A stretch of 64,000 nucleotides of DNA from Eutreptiella sp. 'Long Island Sound 2002' (lineage: Eukaryota > Euglenozoa > Euglenophyceae > Eutreptiales > Eutreptiaceae), in contig OZ038392.1 in assembly GCA_964036045.1 (NCBI GenBank), forward strand, positions 17,505,612 to 17,569,611. Reading direction: 5' to 3'. Below the pieces are notes generated by a model. It made no database searches, was not told the origin of the DNA, and was given only the letters and a program-made list of their open reading frames with translations. A program made the translations under genes and the position numbers. Below are positions 19,714 through 28,369 of this stretch, piece after piece (positions within the stretch are counted from its first letter, which is position 1; every line of letters begins with the position of its first letter).

Positions 19714-19962
19714 GATGCCAAAAAATACCTGAAAAGGGCAAATGGCATGACATGAAACACGGTCATTTGAACTCTGAAATCAGTCGAAACGGTATTTTGC
19801 AGGTGGTTTTCGCAAATCTGTTCCACAACCGTCTTTGTTGTGACTTAATCCACGGCACTTAGCGAACTACTCAGTGCGCGAGGCCTCGCGCACTCACATC
19901 GCATTACATACCTGTTTTTCATAACGTTTAGTGCGCGAGGCCTCGCGCACTGCGGGTGTCAG
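19714..19962 (-). other. Spacer between genes B and A with a possible 5'-UTR intron and two palindromes
   Basis: A CAG|GTATGT donor (intron from 19911) and a CCTTTTCAG acceptor (ending 19729) could form a 183-bp leader intron ending 15 bases before the ATG of gene A. The palindrome at 19874 would lie inside it and the one at 19931 just upstream. The GTAT donor matches the coding introns. Tentative. Confidence 0.45.
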
Positions 19963-21960
19963 TTACCGCAAGCGTTGCCGCACGTTGCGTGTTGCTGCTT
20001 CCTGTCTGTCGGCATCCATATCTGTTCTCCGTCCCACAACAGCATCAAGTTTCCGTTTCAGTTGGTTGGTGGGATTTGTTTTCTGGTCAATGAGGGCATC
20101 TAGTACGCTGTGACCAAGTAGCCGGTAGTGGTCGTAACCGAGGGGTGGTGTAGGTGAGGGTGGAAATCTCGGTAACCTCCGCGGCCAAGAAGGTGCAACG
20201 GTGCTTACTCTGTCCGACTCCCATTCCACATAGGCCATGCAAATCCGGTCTGTCGCCAAAAATCTGGTCAGTCGTTGTCGCATCCTGTGTACCAGGTTCT
20301 TGGGAACGTTTTGCACCCCAACGCGTTTTCCACCAGGACCAACCTTTAGTAACAAGTAATGGTTTTCCACCTCCTCAACAGTAACAGAACCCGTGTTTCT
20401 CGCCTTGTCCCGCACCAGCTTGCTCAACATCCCTTCTCCAAACTCCTCTGAGGTCGCCTGACCGGGCAGGTCCTGGTGCCACTTGCTGTTGTACAACAAT
20501 GTGCACATGATTGTGCGTTCGTACTTCAGTACGGTGTCACACGGTCCTCCACGCAGCCTCCGCAACAGACACAAACTCAACTGCAACACCTCCTGAGCTC
20601 GTGTCCCTGTAGCGTTGTTTTCCCCCGACCAGTTGCACTCCCGTACCAGGTGACCCAAGTACAACAACAACGGGCACCATTCCGACAACAAATGCAAGAC
20701 TGCGTTTGCCACTGCTGCCCTGTTGGCATGCGTAGTGTCACGACCACTGATCGCGGTTGCAGCTTGTGCCTTGCGCCGATACGGGCGTAGTATTCGGGGT
20801 GTGGCAAGCATCAGCGCAGCAATAGTTTTTTCCATAACTATCAGTTTGGGGTATGATAGTATGGTGGAACCAGGTCGTAGCAGACATTTCCGTAGGTAGG
20901 TTAGAATAGGCCAGAACACCCGAAAAGTATGAGTAACAACGAACTTGTAGGCATGCCAGACACCGTAAACTACAGGCACGTAACGCAGGTATGCACGCAT
21001 GTTCCATCGTTGGTTCTTGGCACCGTACAACAACTTTAGTACCCTGTAGTGTATGTTTTCGTCAACCAACAGCGGTAGAACTCTGTTTGTCTGTTGTGCT
21101 ACGTCCCTTGCAAAGTGTAACAAGTTTAACAGACCAACACCACAAGTTACCTTCTCTTTTGACAGGGCAAACGGGCGCCACACCGGTGCCTGCACAGTCC
21201 TTGCATCCCTCCTCACATCCAACGGCGCTCTCACGTTTCCAGTGTCTGGTGCACACCCATCTGCATACCCCATGTCACGCAATGTCTGGTGGATTCTCCG
21301 TTCACGCTGTTGCAGAGCCCTTGCGACTGTCGTTATCCGTGCTGCCAGGTCCTCAATGGCTGGATGTCCTGCCCAATACGTGGGCCTCTGTTTCAGTTGA
21401 AGTACTGCCATTGCAGTACAGTTTTGCGACCGGTCACTTTCGTCTGGGTGTGTCGTGTATTGTGCCCGGTACAAGTTGTCTATCCACAGCACGCAACACG
21501 ACGAGAGCACCAGTGACCACGTTGCTTTAAGTGCTGCTGCTGCCTGTTCGTCCACTGTATCTGCGGCAGCGTCTGCTTGCCCGAGTCGTACTTTTGTTCG
21601 TCTTTCTGTTTGCGTTAGGTACCCTGTTGTGTTTCCCGGTTTTTTCCTGTTTGGTACTGCCCGTTGACGCATCAACAGGTACAGGTTCCAGCCCTCCTGT
21701 CGCAAAATGCGCACCCAGCGCTTGTCCTCCTGTCTTTTAGCTGCTGGTAAACTGTGGCGCGTTCTTTTGTTGAACCTGAGTCGCTGTGCAAATGTTAACA
21801 CCAGTTGCGCCGCCAGGTCGTTCCGTTTCAGTCCTTTCCACAGGTCATCTGCTGTTTGGTATGCTGGTTCTGCCGCGCATGCCTCTCGTAGTGCTGCTGC
21901 TCCTTTGCTTACTTCTGCAATCATTCGATGCGTTACGGATTTTCTGGCTCGAATTGGCAT
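19963..21960 (-). CDS. Transposon gene B: 665-residue candidate transposase of unrecognised family
   Basis: Uninterrupted frame from ATG at 21960 to TAA at 19963, with no introns. Basic throughout; the N-terminal ~130 residues are Arg/Lys-rich (RFNKRTRHS, RRTKVR), suggesting DNA binding. Conserved-looking blocks: CCVLWIDNLYR (155-165) followed by NCTAMAVLQL; LPLLVDENIHYRVLKLLYG (295-313); and YVPVVYGVWHAYK (327-339), then aromatic/helical sequence. A D-N block, then a V-D-E block, then P-V-x-x-G-x-W-H recalls from memory the order in fungal and algal DUF6589-type proteins, which are linked to mobile DNA. I could not verify this. No zinc knuckle, RNase H DDE spacing or tyrosine recombinase box can be asserted. 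It is the only large intact protein with a plausible catalytic role between the TIRs, so it is the best transposase candidate. Confidence 0.7.
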   Translation of the reverse strand: MPIRARKSVTHRMIAEVSKGAAALREACAAEPAYQTADDLWKGLKRNDLAAQLVLTFAQRLRFNKRTRHSLPAAKRQEDKRWVRILRQEGWNLYLLMRQRAVPNRKKPGNTTGYLTQTERRTKVRLGQADAAADTVDEQAAAALKATWSLVLSSCCVLWIDNLYRAQYTTHPDESDRSQNCTAMAVLQLKQRPTYWAGHPAIEDLAARITTVARALQQRERRIHQTLRDMGYADGCAPDTGNVRAPLDVRRDARTVQAPVWRPFALSKEKVTCGVGLLNLLHFARDVAQQTNRVLPLLVDENIHYRVLKLLYGAKNQRWNMRAYLRYVPVVYGVWHAYKFVVTHTFRVFWPILTYLRKCLLRPGSTILSYPKLIVMEKTIAALMLATPRILRPYRRKAQAATAISGRDTTHANRAAVANAVLHLLSEWCPLLLYLGHLVRECNWSGENNATGTRAQEVLQLSLCLLRRLRGGPCDTVLKYERTIMCTLLYNSKWHQDLPGQATSEEFGEGMLSKLVRDKARNTGSVTVEEVENHYLLLKVGPGGKRVGVQNVPKNLVHRMRQRLTRFLATDRICMAYVEWESDRVSTVAPSWPRRLPRFPPSPTPPLGYDHYRLLGHSVLDALIDQKTNPTNQLKRKLDAVVGRRTDMDADRQEAATRNVRQRLR

Positions 21961-23028
21961 TTTGCGTCTTTCTCTGTGAAATTAAATTTGCGCACATATG
22001 TTGGTTATCGTTTCGCACAGCGACCTTTAAAAAAATGTCCTTGACAACATCTGGCCTTTTCCTGTCGTCATTTCTGGTGCGCGTGCTGTCGCCGCAAATT
22101 GGATTTGGTGTCTGCGTGCGCTCCGTTCCCAGTAACCGAAAACCGTTTTCGCAACCACAATTTCCTGTTCTGTGTCCGTCTTTAAACCCAGTTGGAAAAA
22201 AAAACCATGTCTATCGGGCAGCGAAGGCTACGCCGCTATTAAAACCGGACACGTCTGCCATCGAGTGGCTGTTGGAAAAAAGCAAATCATTCCCCTGATC
22301 CCCTGAAAAATATGACGAAGGTTACCGATGTATAATCGACTGTCACAGGTGGTAGCCGTGAAGGGGAATGTAAATACCGGTGTAGCCTGACCTGCCTGCT
22401 TTTTCATTTTCTTCCGTCGTTTAAGTGCGCGAGGCCTCGCGCACTGATTGTTTCCGTGGAACAATGTTCTATACCGTGTTATATCTGATCAACATGGTGT
22501 CTACACACACATACACCGGAAAAATCAAACGTGTTTGTCCGTCTCGTACTGTACCTGCAATTGTACGCGTCACATCCATTCTGAAAATTCAATACATAAC
22601 GTGACCTGAGTGCGCGAGGCCTCGCGCACTCAGGTTGCCTAAATTTGTATTTTGTTTTCACTTTACAGTACATGTGTTTTCCCTAACATGGGAAGTCCGA
22701 CAGTCATACACTTCCAATGCTCCTTGGTCAACACAATCCTACTTTTAATACCGTGTGGGAGCTGCGTTTTTCCGCAAACGCCAGTCCTTACGGGTTGTTA
22801 CGTTTCGTGACAAGCTCTGCTTTCGATATCTTGAGTGCGCGAGGCCTCGCGCACTCAGAACGCCAGAGAAAAGTAAAAAACGTCACATTGAGGAACACGG
22901 AGTTGCACAACACTAAAAAAGCAATTTAGTTCACTACGTCTAAAATCACGTTCATGAAACATCCAAAAAAATAGTTTTTTTGCCCTGTTGCGAACCGGTC
23001 CTTTTTTGCGCGTTCGGCGCGCAAAACA
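21961..23028 (-). other. Upstream region of gene B with three palindromes; no assured exon
   Basis: About 1 kb between gene B and the right TIR. Palindromes lie at 22425, 22610 and 22835. On the minus strand several CAG acceptor-like sites follow them, for example ATTTTCAG ending near 22583 and TTTTTCAG near 22310. A 26-base ATG-containing segment at about 22582-22557 is flanked by acceptor- and donor-like sites. This may be a leader with small exons or a third gene too short to model. Confidence 0.4.
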
Positions 23029-23051
23029 GGGTGCAGTTTGCGTGGGCTAAG
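23029..23051 (-). repeat. Right terminal inverted repeat (23 bp)
   Basis: Exact reverse complement of 16194-16216. A GC-rich hairpin (GCGCG-TTCG-GCGCGC type) lies immediately inside it at about 23007-23022. Confidence 0.92.
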
Positions 23052-23056
23052 GACCA
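23052..23056. repeat. Target site duplication GACCA, right copy
   Basis: Directly follows the right TIR and matches 16189-16193. Confidence 0.85.
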
Positions 23057-24134
23057 GCTGGCCGTGGCTGAGATGGGGCATGACCTCTCTGTCATGGGGA
23101 CGGAGGGGAAAAGTCTCGGGCAGACGTTGGAGAAGAACTTCGAGGACCTCGACGCCAAGATGTTGGAGTCTGGCATCTGGAGGGTGCCAGGGGAGGTCCG
23201 AGAGGTCCAACGAGCCCTGGAGTCCGCGAAGAAGGCCATCAACGACGTGCAGGGGGCGCTGGGTGGGCATACAGCAGCCCACAACCAGCTGACCGAGAAG
23301 TTCAAGGGCCAGGAGACCAACCTCCGAAGGGTCAACGACGAGGCCAAGCAGGAGTTTGCTGTGCTGCGTGACTCTGTGCAGGCAGCACGGAGTCAGACCC
23401 AGGAGCTCTATGAGGCCCTGGACGCCAAGTTGGAGAACAACGGCAGCCTTCAGAAGCAAGCGTGCCAGCAACGGGCCAATGGGATGGAGACCGAGCTGGC
23501 AGTCTTGAGGGAGCGTTGCCGCCAACTGGAGGGTCGCCCCCTGGGCACGGAGGAGGCAGGCCCCAGTTTGGGGGACCTGACCACGGTAGGAGTGGGGCTG
23601 CAGGCCGTCGAGGGCAAGATGGCCGGGGCGTGTATGAAGGTGGAGCTGGCGGATGCAGTGAAGGGATTAAGGAAGAAGATCGGGGAAGTGGAGACGGGCA
23701 GCAAGGGCATGGAGGCCCGAGTGCAGGGGCAGTGGGCGACGGCGCAACAGCGCATAGCCCAGGTGGAGACGGCCGCCACGGCGTGGGATGGGTGCCAAGT
23801 GCACCTTCAACAGTTGGAAGCCCGCCTGGCGCAACTGGAAGACGTCTCCATCACGGCGACCTCACAGCAGCTAGTGGATCGGCTGCAGGGGTACGACCAG
23901 CGGCTCCAGGCCTTGGAGGCCGGGCCCCAAGCACCGGCTGCACCGGAGGATGAGCTGCTGCAGGAGATGGAGTCCATGCAGAAGGGGATCGCGGACGCCG
24001 CCCTCCAAGGACAGAATGCCCAACACTCCAGCGAGCAGTGCAGTACTGCGATCGGGGAGTGCAGGGTACGACTCCAGTGGATACTGGACAACTACATTAG
24101 CAGGAAACCCGGAGGGCGGCAATGGATTGGGTGA
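23057..24134 (+). CDS. Gag-like coiled-coil ORF, continuation after the transposon
   Basis: The frame actually opens inside the transposon, but its retroelement part starts at the TSD. It encodes a long, mostly helical protein rich in Glu, Gln, Ala and Leu with repeated heptad-like spacing. It has no Cys knuckle. It ends at TGA 24132-24134, and the next ORF's ATG (24122) overlaps it by 13 bases in another frame. The overlap suggests coupled expression or a frameshift between the structural segments. Confidence 0.65.
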
Positions 24135-26080
24135 ACGAGCACCTGGCCAACCTGCAGCGAGAGTGGGACGCCTGGTCGCCGACGGATGCCGACGAGTCAG
24201 GAGGGGGAGGGGCAGGGCATACACGGGGTGTGCCCTGTGAAGACCCTCGATCGGAGTTCGGCGTGAGGTCGGACGATGAAAACGCGGCGGAAGCGGATGT
24301 GGAAGCCGACCCCACCAGTCCCACCAGGCCCAGAAGGGAGAAGAAAGGGAAAGGAAGAAGGGCAAGAAGAAGTGACGGAGGGTGAAGCGGAGGGTCAAGC
24401 GGAGGGTCAAGAGGCGGTTCAAGCAGTGGGAAGAAGCCAAGGAGTGGCCCAAGCGGGAGAAGAGCGCCGAGCACAAACAGTTCAAGCGGGAATAAGAGCA
24501 CGACGAGCACCACAACAAGACGAAGAAAGGGAAGTGGTGGACCACCGTCGAGCTCGCCAAGCCCATCGCCTCCGCCCAGTCGAGCCACCAGATCGCCTGC
24601 CTCGAGTTCGAGGACGTCGACATGCCCTTCCAGTCAGTGGAATCGACTGACTGAGAAGAGGATTCGGCACAAGTTGCCGATTGAGACCAGGCGGCGAGAA
24701 GACGACTGGGAGCTCTACAAGAAAGAGCACAAGGAGGAGCCCACGCTAAGAGCCGGGGCCTTCCAGCACGACCTGACCTTGGCCACACTGGAGAAAGGCC
24801 CCGAGCCGCCCAAGCTGGCAAGGTGGGAACGTCAAGGCTGGGGAACGTACAAGGCAGCGTGGACTGCGTACACGGTAGACATGCATGCCATGCACTACCC
24901 CCACCTGGACCGTATCATGCAGCTGGGGATACCGGCGGGGAAGCTGCAGGAGTGCAGGAGACTCCTGAGGTACAGGAAGTACCCTGACGGTTCCAGGGGG
25001 CCCAGCAAACCCACAGCAGCTGAGCTGTGGGACTTGATGTATGGGCTATGGGAGAAGAAAGAAGTGGGGGTATCGCAAGTGGACTGGAGAAAGGTGAGGC
25101 CGGCGCAAGGGAAAGATTCGGTGACAAGAGCCGACTGGGAGGAGTACATCCGTAACCTCCAGCGGGAACCGGGGAGGAGTCCCTTGGTCAGGGAGTCTGA
25201 TATAATCCCCCACCTGCAGACCTACATCCCGGAGTGGATGCAGCGAAAGGTCTTGACCAGTCTGGCCAAATACGAGACCCACTTTAAGGCGGTCAACCTG
25301 ACGGGGATCGCCACAAAGTACCCGTCACTACGACGATTGAGGGAGGGGCTGAGGAAGTATGACATCGACGCTGAGGTGAACCAGTACGATGCCCACTCAG
25401 CCTGGCTTACCATGCCGGCCACTGACATGGAGTCCTATGCCGCTGTGAAGCGGTGGGACGGGAAGCCGGCGGGGAACGATCTGGAACTGCACGTCCGGGA
25501 CGCGCAGGTCTTTCCCCCCTGGACCAAGGTCTCAGGATGGATCCTGGAGCACCTCCGGGTCTCGGACACCGAAAGGTTGATCAAAGAAGGGGACAAGGCG
25601 GAGAAGAAGACGGTGGCGGCAATGAAGGGAAAGAATACCGACCAGAAGGGGTCGAAGAAGAAGAGTTCGTCACAACAGCCGCAAGATAAGAAAAAGACGG
25701 GAAAGAAGGACGAAAAGAGCTGCAAGAAAGAGGAGAAAGCGAAGCAAGCAGGCGAGGAAGCCGGAGGGAACAAAGGAGTTATCGGGTCTGAAGTGTATGC
25801 GGTGAAGGGTAAAGGCAAGAAAGGCAAGGGAGGTCCGAAGGACGGCCAGTACAACACGTACGCTGCCAAGGGGCAAGGAAAGGGATCCACCGGAGGTCCC
25901 GCCCAATGGCAGGGCAGCCCCAACCAGCAAACAGCTGGAAAAGGACCAGCGGGGCCGTATCAGCCTACCTGGTACACCTCTGGAAAGGGTGGCCAGGATG
26001 GACGTGGTCGAGGAGGTCAGCAGTCCGCAGCCTGGGGTCAGCCACAACGGGGACCCTTCTATGGCAAGGGACAACACTGA
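24122..26080 (+). CDS. Gag (capsid-like) ORF of retroelement 1, with an in-frame TGA
   Basis: ATG at 24122, then an acidic stretch and a Lys/Arg-rich stretch (RREKKGKGRRARR). TGA at 24383 interrupts the frame. The same frame then continues with a Ser/Gly-rich linker. From about 24640 there is a globular, Trp/Tyr-rich domain running to ~25560, with the spacing of a retroelement capsid (for example LRRLREGLRKYDIDAEVNQYDAHSAW). A basic tail rich in Lys, Gly and Gln (25600-26060) resembles a nucleocapsid without a CCHC knuckle. It ends in TGA at 26078-26080, and pol follows in the same frame. Assigned as gag by position and composition, not by a signature motif. Confidence 0.55.
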
Positions 26081-26218
26081 AGAGGCCAAGGCGACCGGTG
26101 GGCCCCGGGAGCCTGGCTGAATGAAGAAGGCCCTATCCCGACGGGGAACTGGGTTCAGCCAAGCCACCCCGGCCTGGAGTGCAAGCGGGAAGAATGGGTA
26201 AAGCGGGAGCGGCCGGAT

Positions 26219-28369
26219 GTGACGAAAGAACGGATGGAGCAGGAGTTGCAAGAAGCGGCGAAGCGGGAAGAGCGGGTGAAGCGGGATATAATCCCAAACT
26301 CCGTCCTCAGGGTCAGGGGGATTGACCCCCGCCTGCAGATGGTCCTGGAAGGGGTACTGGTCTTCACCGATGGGAGATCAGTGACCGCCAAAGTGCTGGC
26401 GGACCCCGGATCGGAAAGCAGCCTGATCCGGATGGGTTGGGCTGCAGAAGAACTCATGGTGGACGCGAGTAAGCCGAAGGAGTTTTTCATGGCGGACGAC
26501 ATGTCCAAGCTGCCGGGCGGCAAAAGGGTGGCCCCCTGCAAGCTCAAGCTGGCTGGGTACTGCAAGCAAACAGCTGCAGCCCACAACGCAGCGCTGCCCC
26601 TACGGCCGTATGAGGCCAGGATCGGTTATGATCTGATCCTTGGGCATGAGGACATGTGGGCCCTGGGAGTGGGCCATAACGTGGGGATGGAGACCTTGGA
26701 GCTGGAGAACGGCCACGACGCGATGTGGCTCTATGATTACGAGGACAGGCTGAAGGACATGCCGACTCTCGAGATCGAGCCCATCACGGGGGATCAAGTC
26801 CGGATCCCACAGTGTTTCCTGGACAAGGGACACGCCGCCTGTCCACCAAGGGTGGCGGCGCAACGAGAACGTGGTCTTCTCCGAGAGAAGAAGCGGGCGC
26901 CGCCGAAGGCAAAGGTGGGAAAAGTAAGCGGGGTGGTGCTCACGCCATATGAGCCCACTCCGCCGAAGTGGGTCAGCAAGAGCGTGCATCGGCAGCGGCA
27001 GCAGCACTCGGACCGGTTCTACAAGAACACCGAGTGGGGGATCGTACCTGAGATGTACGACCTCGCCTGGAGGACGGCAGGATGGGGTGAGCCCGATTGG
27101 GACCCATACCTGCGTTCCCCTTCGCTGCGCAAGACCGTTGGGTTCCTCCCGATGGGAGAAGACGCACACTCCCACTACTGGGGTACATGGAAGCTGCTGT
27201 GGATATGCGGGCCGTATGACAAGATGTCCACGACCGTGCAGCAGCTGACGACGGATAAGGTCAAGGCCTTGGTCGTCGCCCCAGAGTGGACCAACCAGCC
27301 ATGGTGGGACACCCTCAACCAGATCGCCGTGAAGGCGTGGGTGTTCCCCGATTCCAGGTCAGGATTACACCTGCACCAGGACGGGGACGGCAACAGACTC
27401 CCTCAGAGGGAGTGGAGGACTGTGCTGTTCGCCGTGGACACCACCGGACTGGACGACCCAGATCGACCGGAGGTGCCCACACTGGCTGGAGTACATCGCA
27501 TCAGCAGCCGGGAGGCCGTGCGGTGGAACCGGTGCTGCACCCTTGAGATCGGATGGGATGAAGAAGTGGTGGCGGAAGTGTCGGGGAAGATTCGGGAAGA
27601 AGAAAAGCGGGAAGAAGACAAGACGGAGGCCGTTCGTGGACAAGCGGGTTATACAAGCGGGCGAGTACAAGCGGGTCAGGAAAGCGGGCGGGTCCACACA
27701 GTGGTGTTCAGCGACGAAGGGAAGTTGAAGACCGGGCCCAAGGTCACGGACTGCAAGGAGCGATTGAACAGGGAGTTCAGCTCCGACGTGCTGAGTGGGA
27801 AATTGTTCCTACCAGCCGACCCCCACATTCCAGTGAGGGGAGGGGAGCACGTAGGCTTGGCCAAGATACAGGATCTGGCCAACGCCGTAGCCAAGCGCCA
27901 AAAAGGATTCCGTCTCGTGGGACAACGAGAGGCCATACTCAAGGAGTTGGTCGAGGACTTCCTGGCGCAGGGGATCATCGAGCCCTGTGGCGATGGTCCC
28001 TGGCTAAACAATGTCTTCCCGGTCGCGAAGAAAAGCGGGAAATTCCGGATGGTCGGGGACTTCCGGTACTTGAACACCCAGACGGAGCCCGACAACCACC
28101 CAATCCCAAAAATTGAGGAGATGATCGAACGCTATGGTGGAGACCAGATCTTCACGATCATTGACCTCAAGCAGGGATTCCACCACGTCCCGTTGGACAG
28201 GAAGAGCCGGATGAAAACGGCCTTCAAGGTGGATGGGCAGACATACCGCTATCGGGTCATGCCCATGGGTATCAAGCAGGCCCCAGCCACATTCCAACGA
28301 ATGATGGACTGGGTGCTAGGGGACATGCCCTTCGCCACCTGCTACATAGATGACATCCTGATTGGATAA
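26219..28369 (+). CDS. Pol of retroelement 1, part 1: protease and N-terminal reverse transcriptase
   Basis: Same frame as gag and open from 26081; the GTG at 26219 is only a nominal start. The aspartic protease motif is ADPGSESSLIR (residues 61-71), with LIL-GH (YDLILGHED) about 75 residues later. A long connector follows. The reverse transcriptase then begins near residue 580: QGIIEPCGDGPWLNN, VGDFRYLN, ITIIDLKQGFHHVPL-type palm, MPMGIKQAPATFQRMM and the catalytic YIDD at the C-terminal end. TAA at 28367-28369 comes four residues after YIDD and cuts the RT; the frame resumes at once. Enzymatic roles are inferred from family motifs. Confidence 0.88.
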   Translation: MTKERMEQELQEAAKREERVKRDIIPNSVLRVRGIDPRLQMVLEGVLVFTDGRSVTAKVLADPGSESSLIRMGWAAEELMVDASKPKEFFMADDMSKLPGGKRVAPCKLKLAGYCKQTAAAHNAALPLRPYEARIGYDLILGHEDMWALGVGHNVGMETLELENGHDAMWLYDYEDRLKDMPTLEIEPITGDQVRIPQCFLDKGHAACPPRVAAQRERGLLREKKRAPPKAKVGKVSGVVLTPYEPTPPKWVSKSVHRQRQQHSDRFYKNTEWGIVPEMYDLAWRTAGWGEPDWDPYLRSPSLRKTVGFLPMGEDAHSHYWGTWKLLWICGPYDKMSTTVQQLTTDKVKALVVAPEWTNQPWWDTLNQIAVKAWVFPDSRSGLHLHQDGDGNRLPQREWRTVLFAVDTTGLDDPDRPEVPTLAGVHRISSREAVRWNRCCTLEIGWDEEVVAEVSGKIREEEKREEDKTEAVRGQAGYTSGRVQAGQESGRVHTVVFSDEGKLKTGPKVTDCKERLNREFSSDVLSGKLFLPADPHIPVRGGEHVGLAKIQDLANAVAKRQKGFRLVGQREAILKELVEDFLAQGIIEPCGDGPWLNNVFPVAKKSGKFRMVGDFRYLNTQTEPDNHPIPKIEEMIERYGGDQIFTIIDLKQGFHHVPLDRKSRMKTAFKVDGQTYRYRVMPMGIKQAPATFQRMMDWVLGDMPFATCYIDDILIG

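Larger units (their letters stand above)
16538..22854. repeat. Ten dispersed copies of a 20-bp palindrome confined to the transposon
   Basis: GTGCGCGAGGCCTCGCGCAC, a perfect palindrome, occurs at 16538, 17740, 18895, 19874, 19931, 22425, 22610 and 22835. A central-base variant (GAGCCCTC centre) occurs at 16697 and 18522. Several copies extend to 24-26 bp through GAG/CTC or TGAG/CTCA flanks. None lies in a coding exon: three are in introns, two between the genes, three upstream and two downstream. I found no copy elsewhere in the window. Confidence 0.93.
16194..23051 (-). mobile_element. 6858-bp DNA transposon with 23-bp TIRs, 5-bp TSD and two genes; superfamily not recognised
   Basis: The ends carry a perfect 23-bp inverted repeat (16194-16216 and 23029-23051) starting CTTAGCCCACGC, flanked by GACCA direct repeats. 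Removing the element and one GACCA restores an open helical frame in the host retroelement, which is independent proof of the boundaries. Subterminally both ends carry an inverted A/T block of the type CAAAAAA-TATTTTTTTGGA (16250-16276; 22957-22982). It encodes two minus-strand genes, is AT-richer than its surroundings and contains all ten copies of a 20-bp palindrome. A 5-bp TSD excludes the usual signatures of hAT (8), Mutator (9), CACTA (2-3), Harbinger (3), piggyBac (TTAA) and mariner (TA). Transib-like elements also make 5-bp TSDs, but no RAG1-like protein is evident. Confidence 0.9.

Noticed and set aside
16538-22854. Palindromes as bacterial REP/attC sites or terminators
   Set aside because: No adjoining U-runs, recombination core or bacterial genes. 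The element has eukaryotic introns and TIRs.
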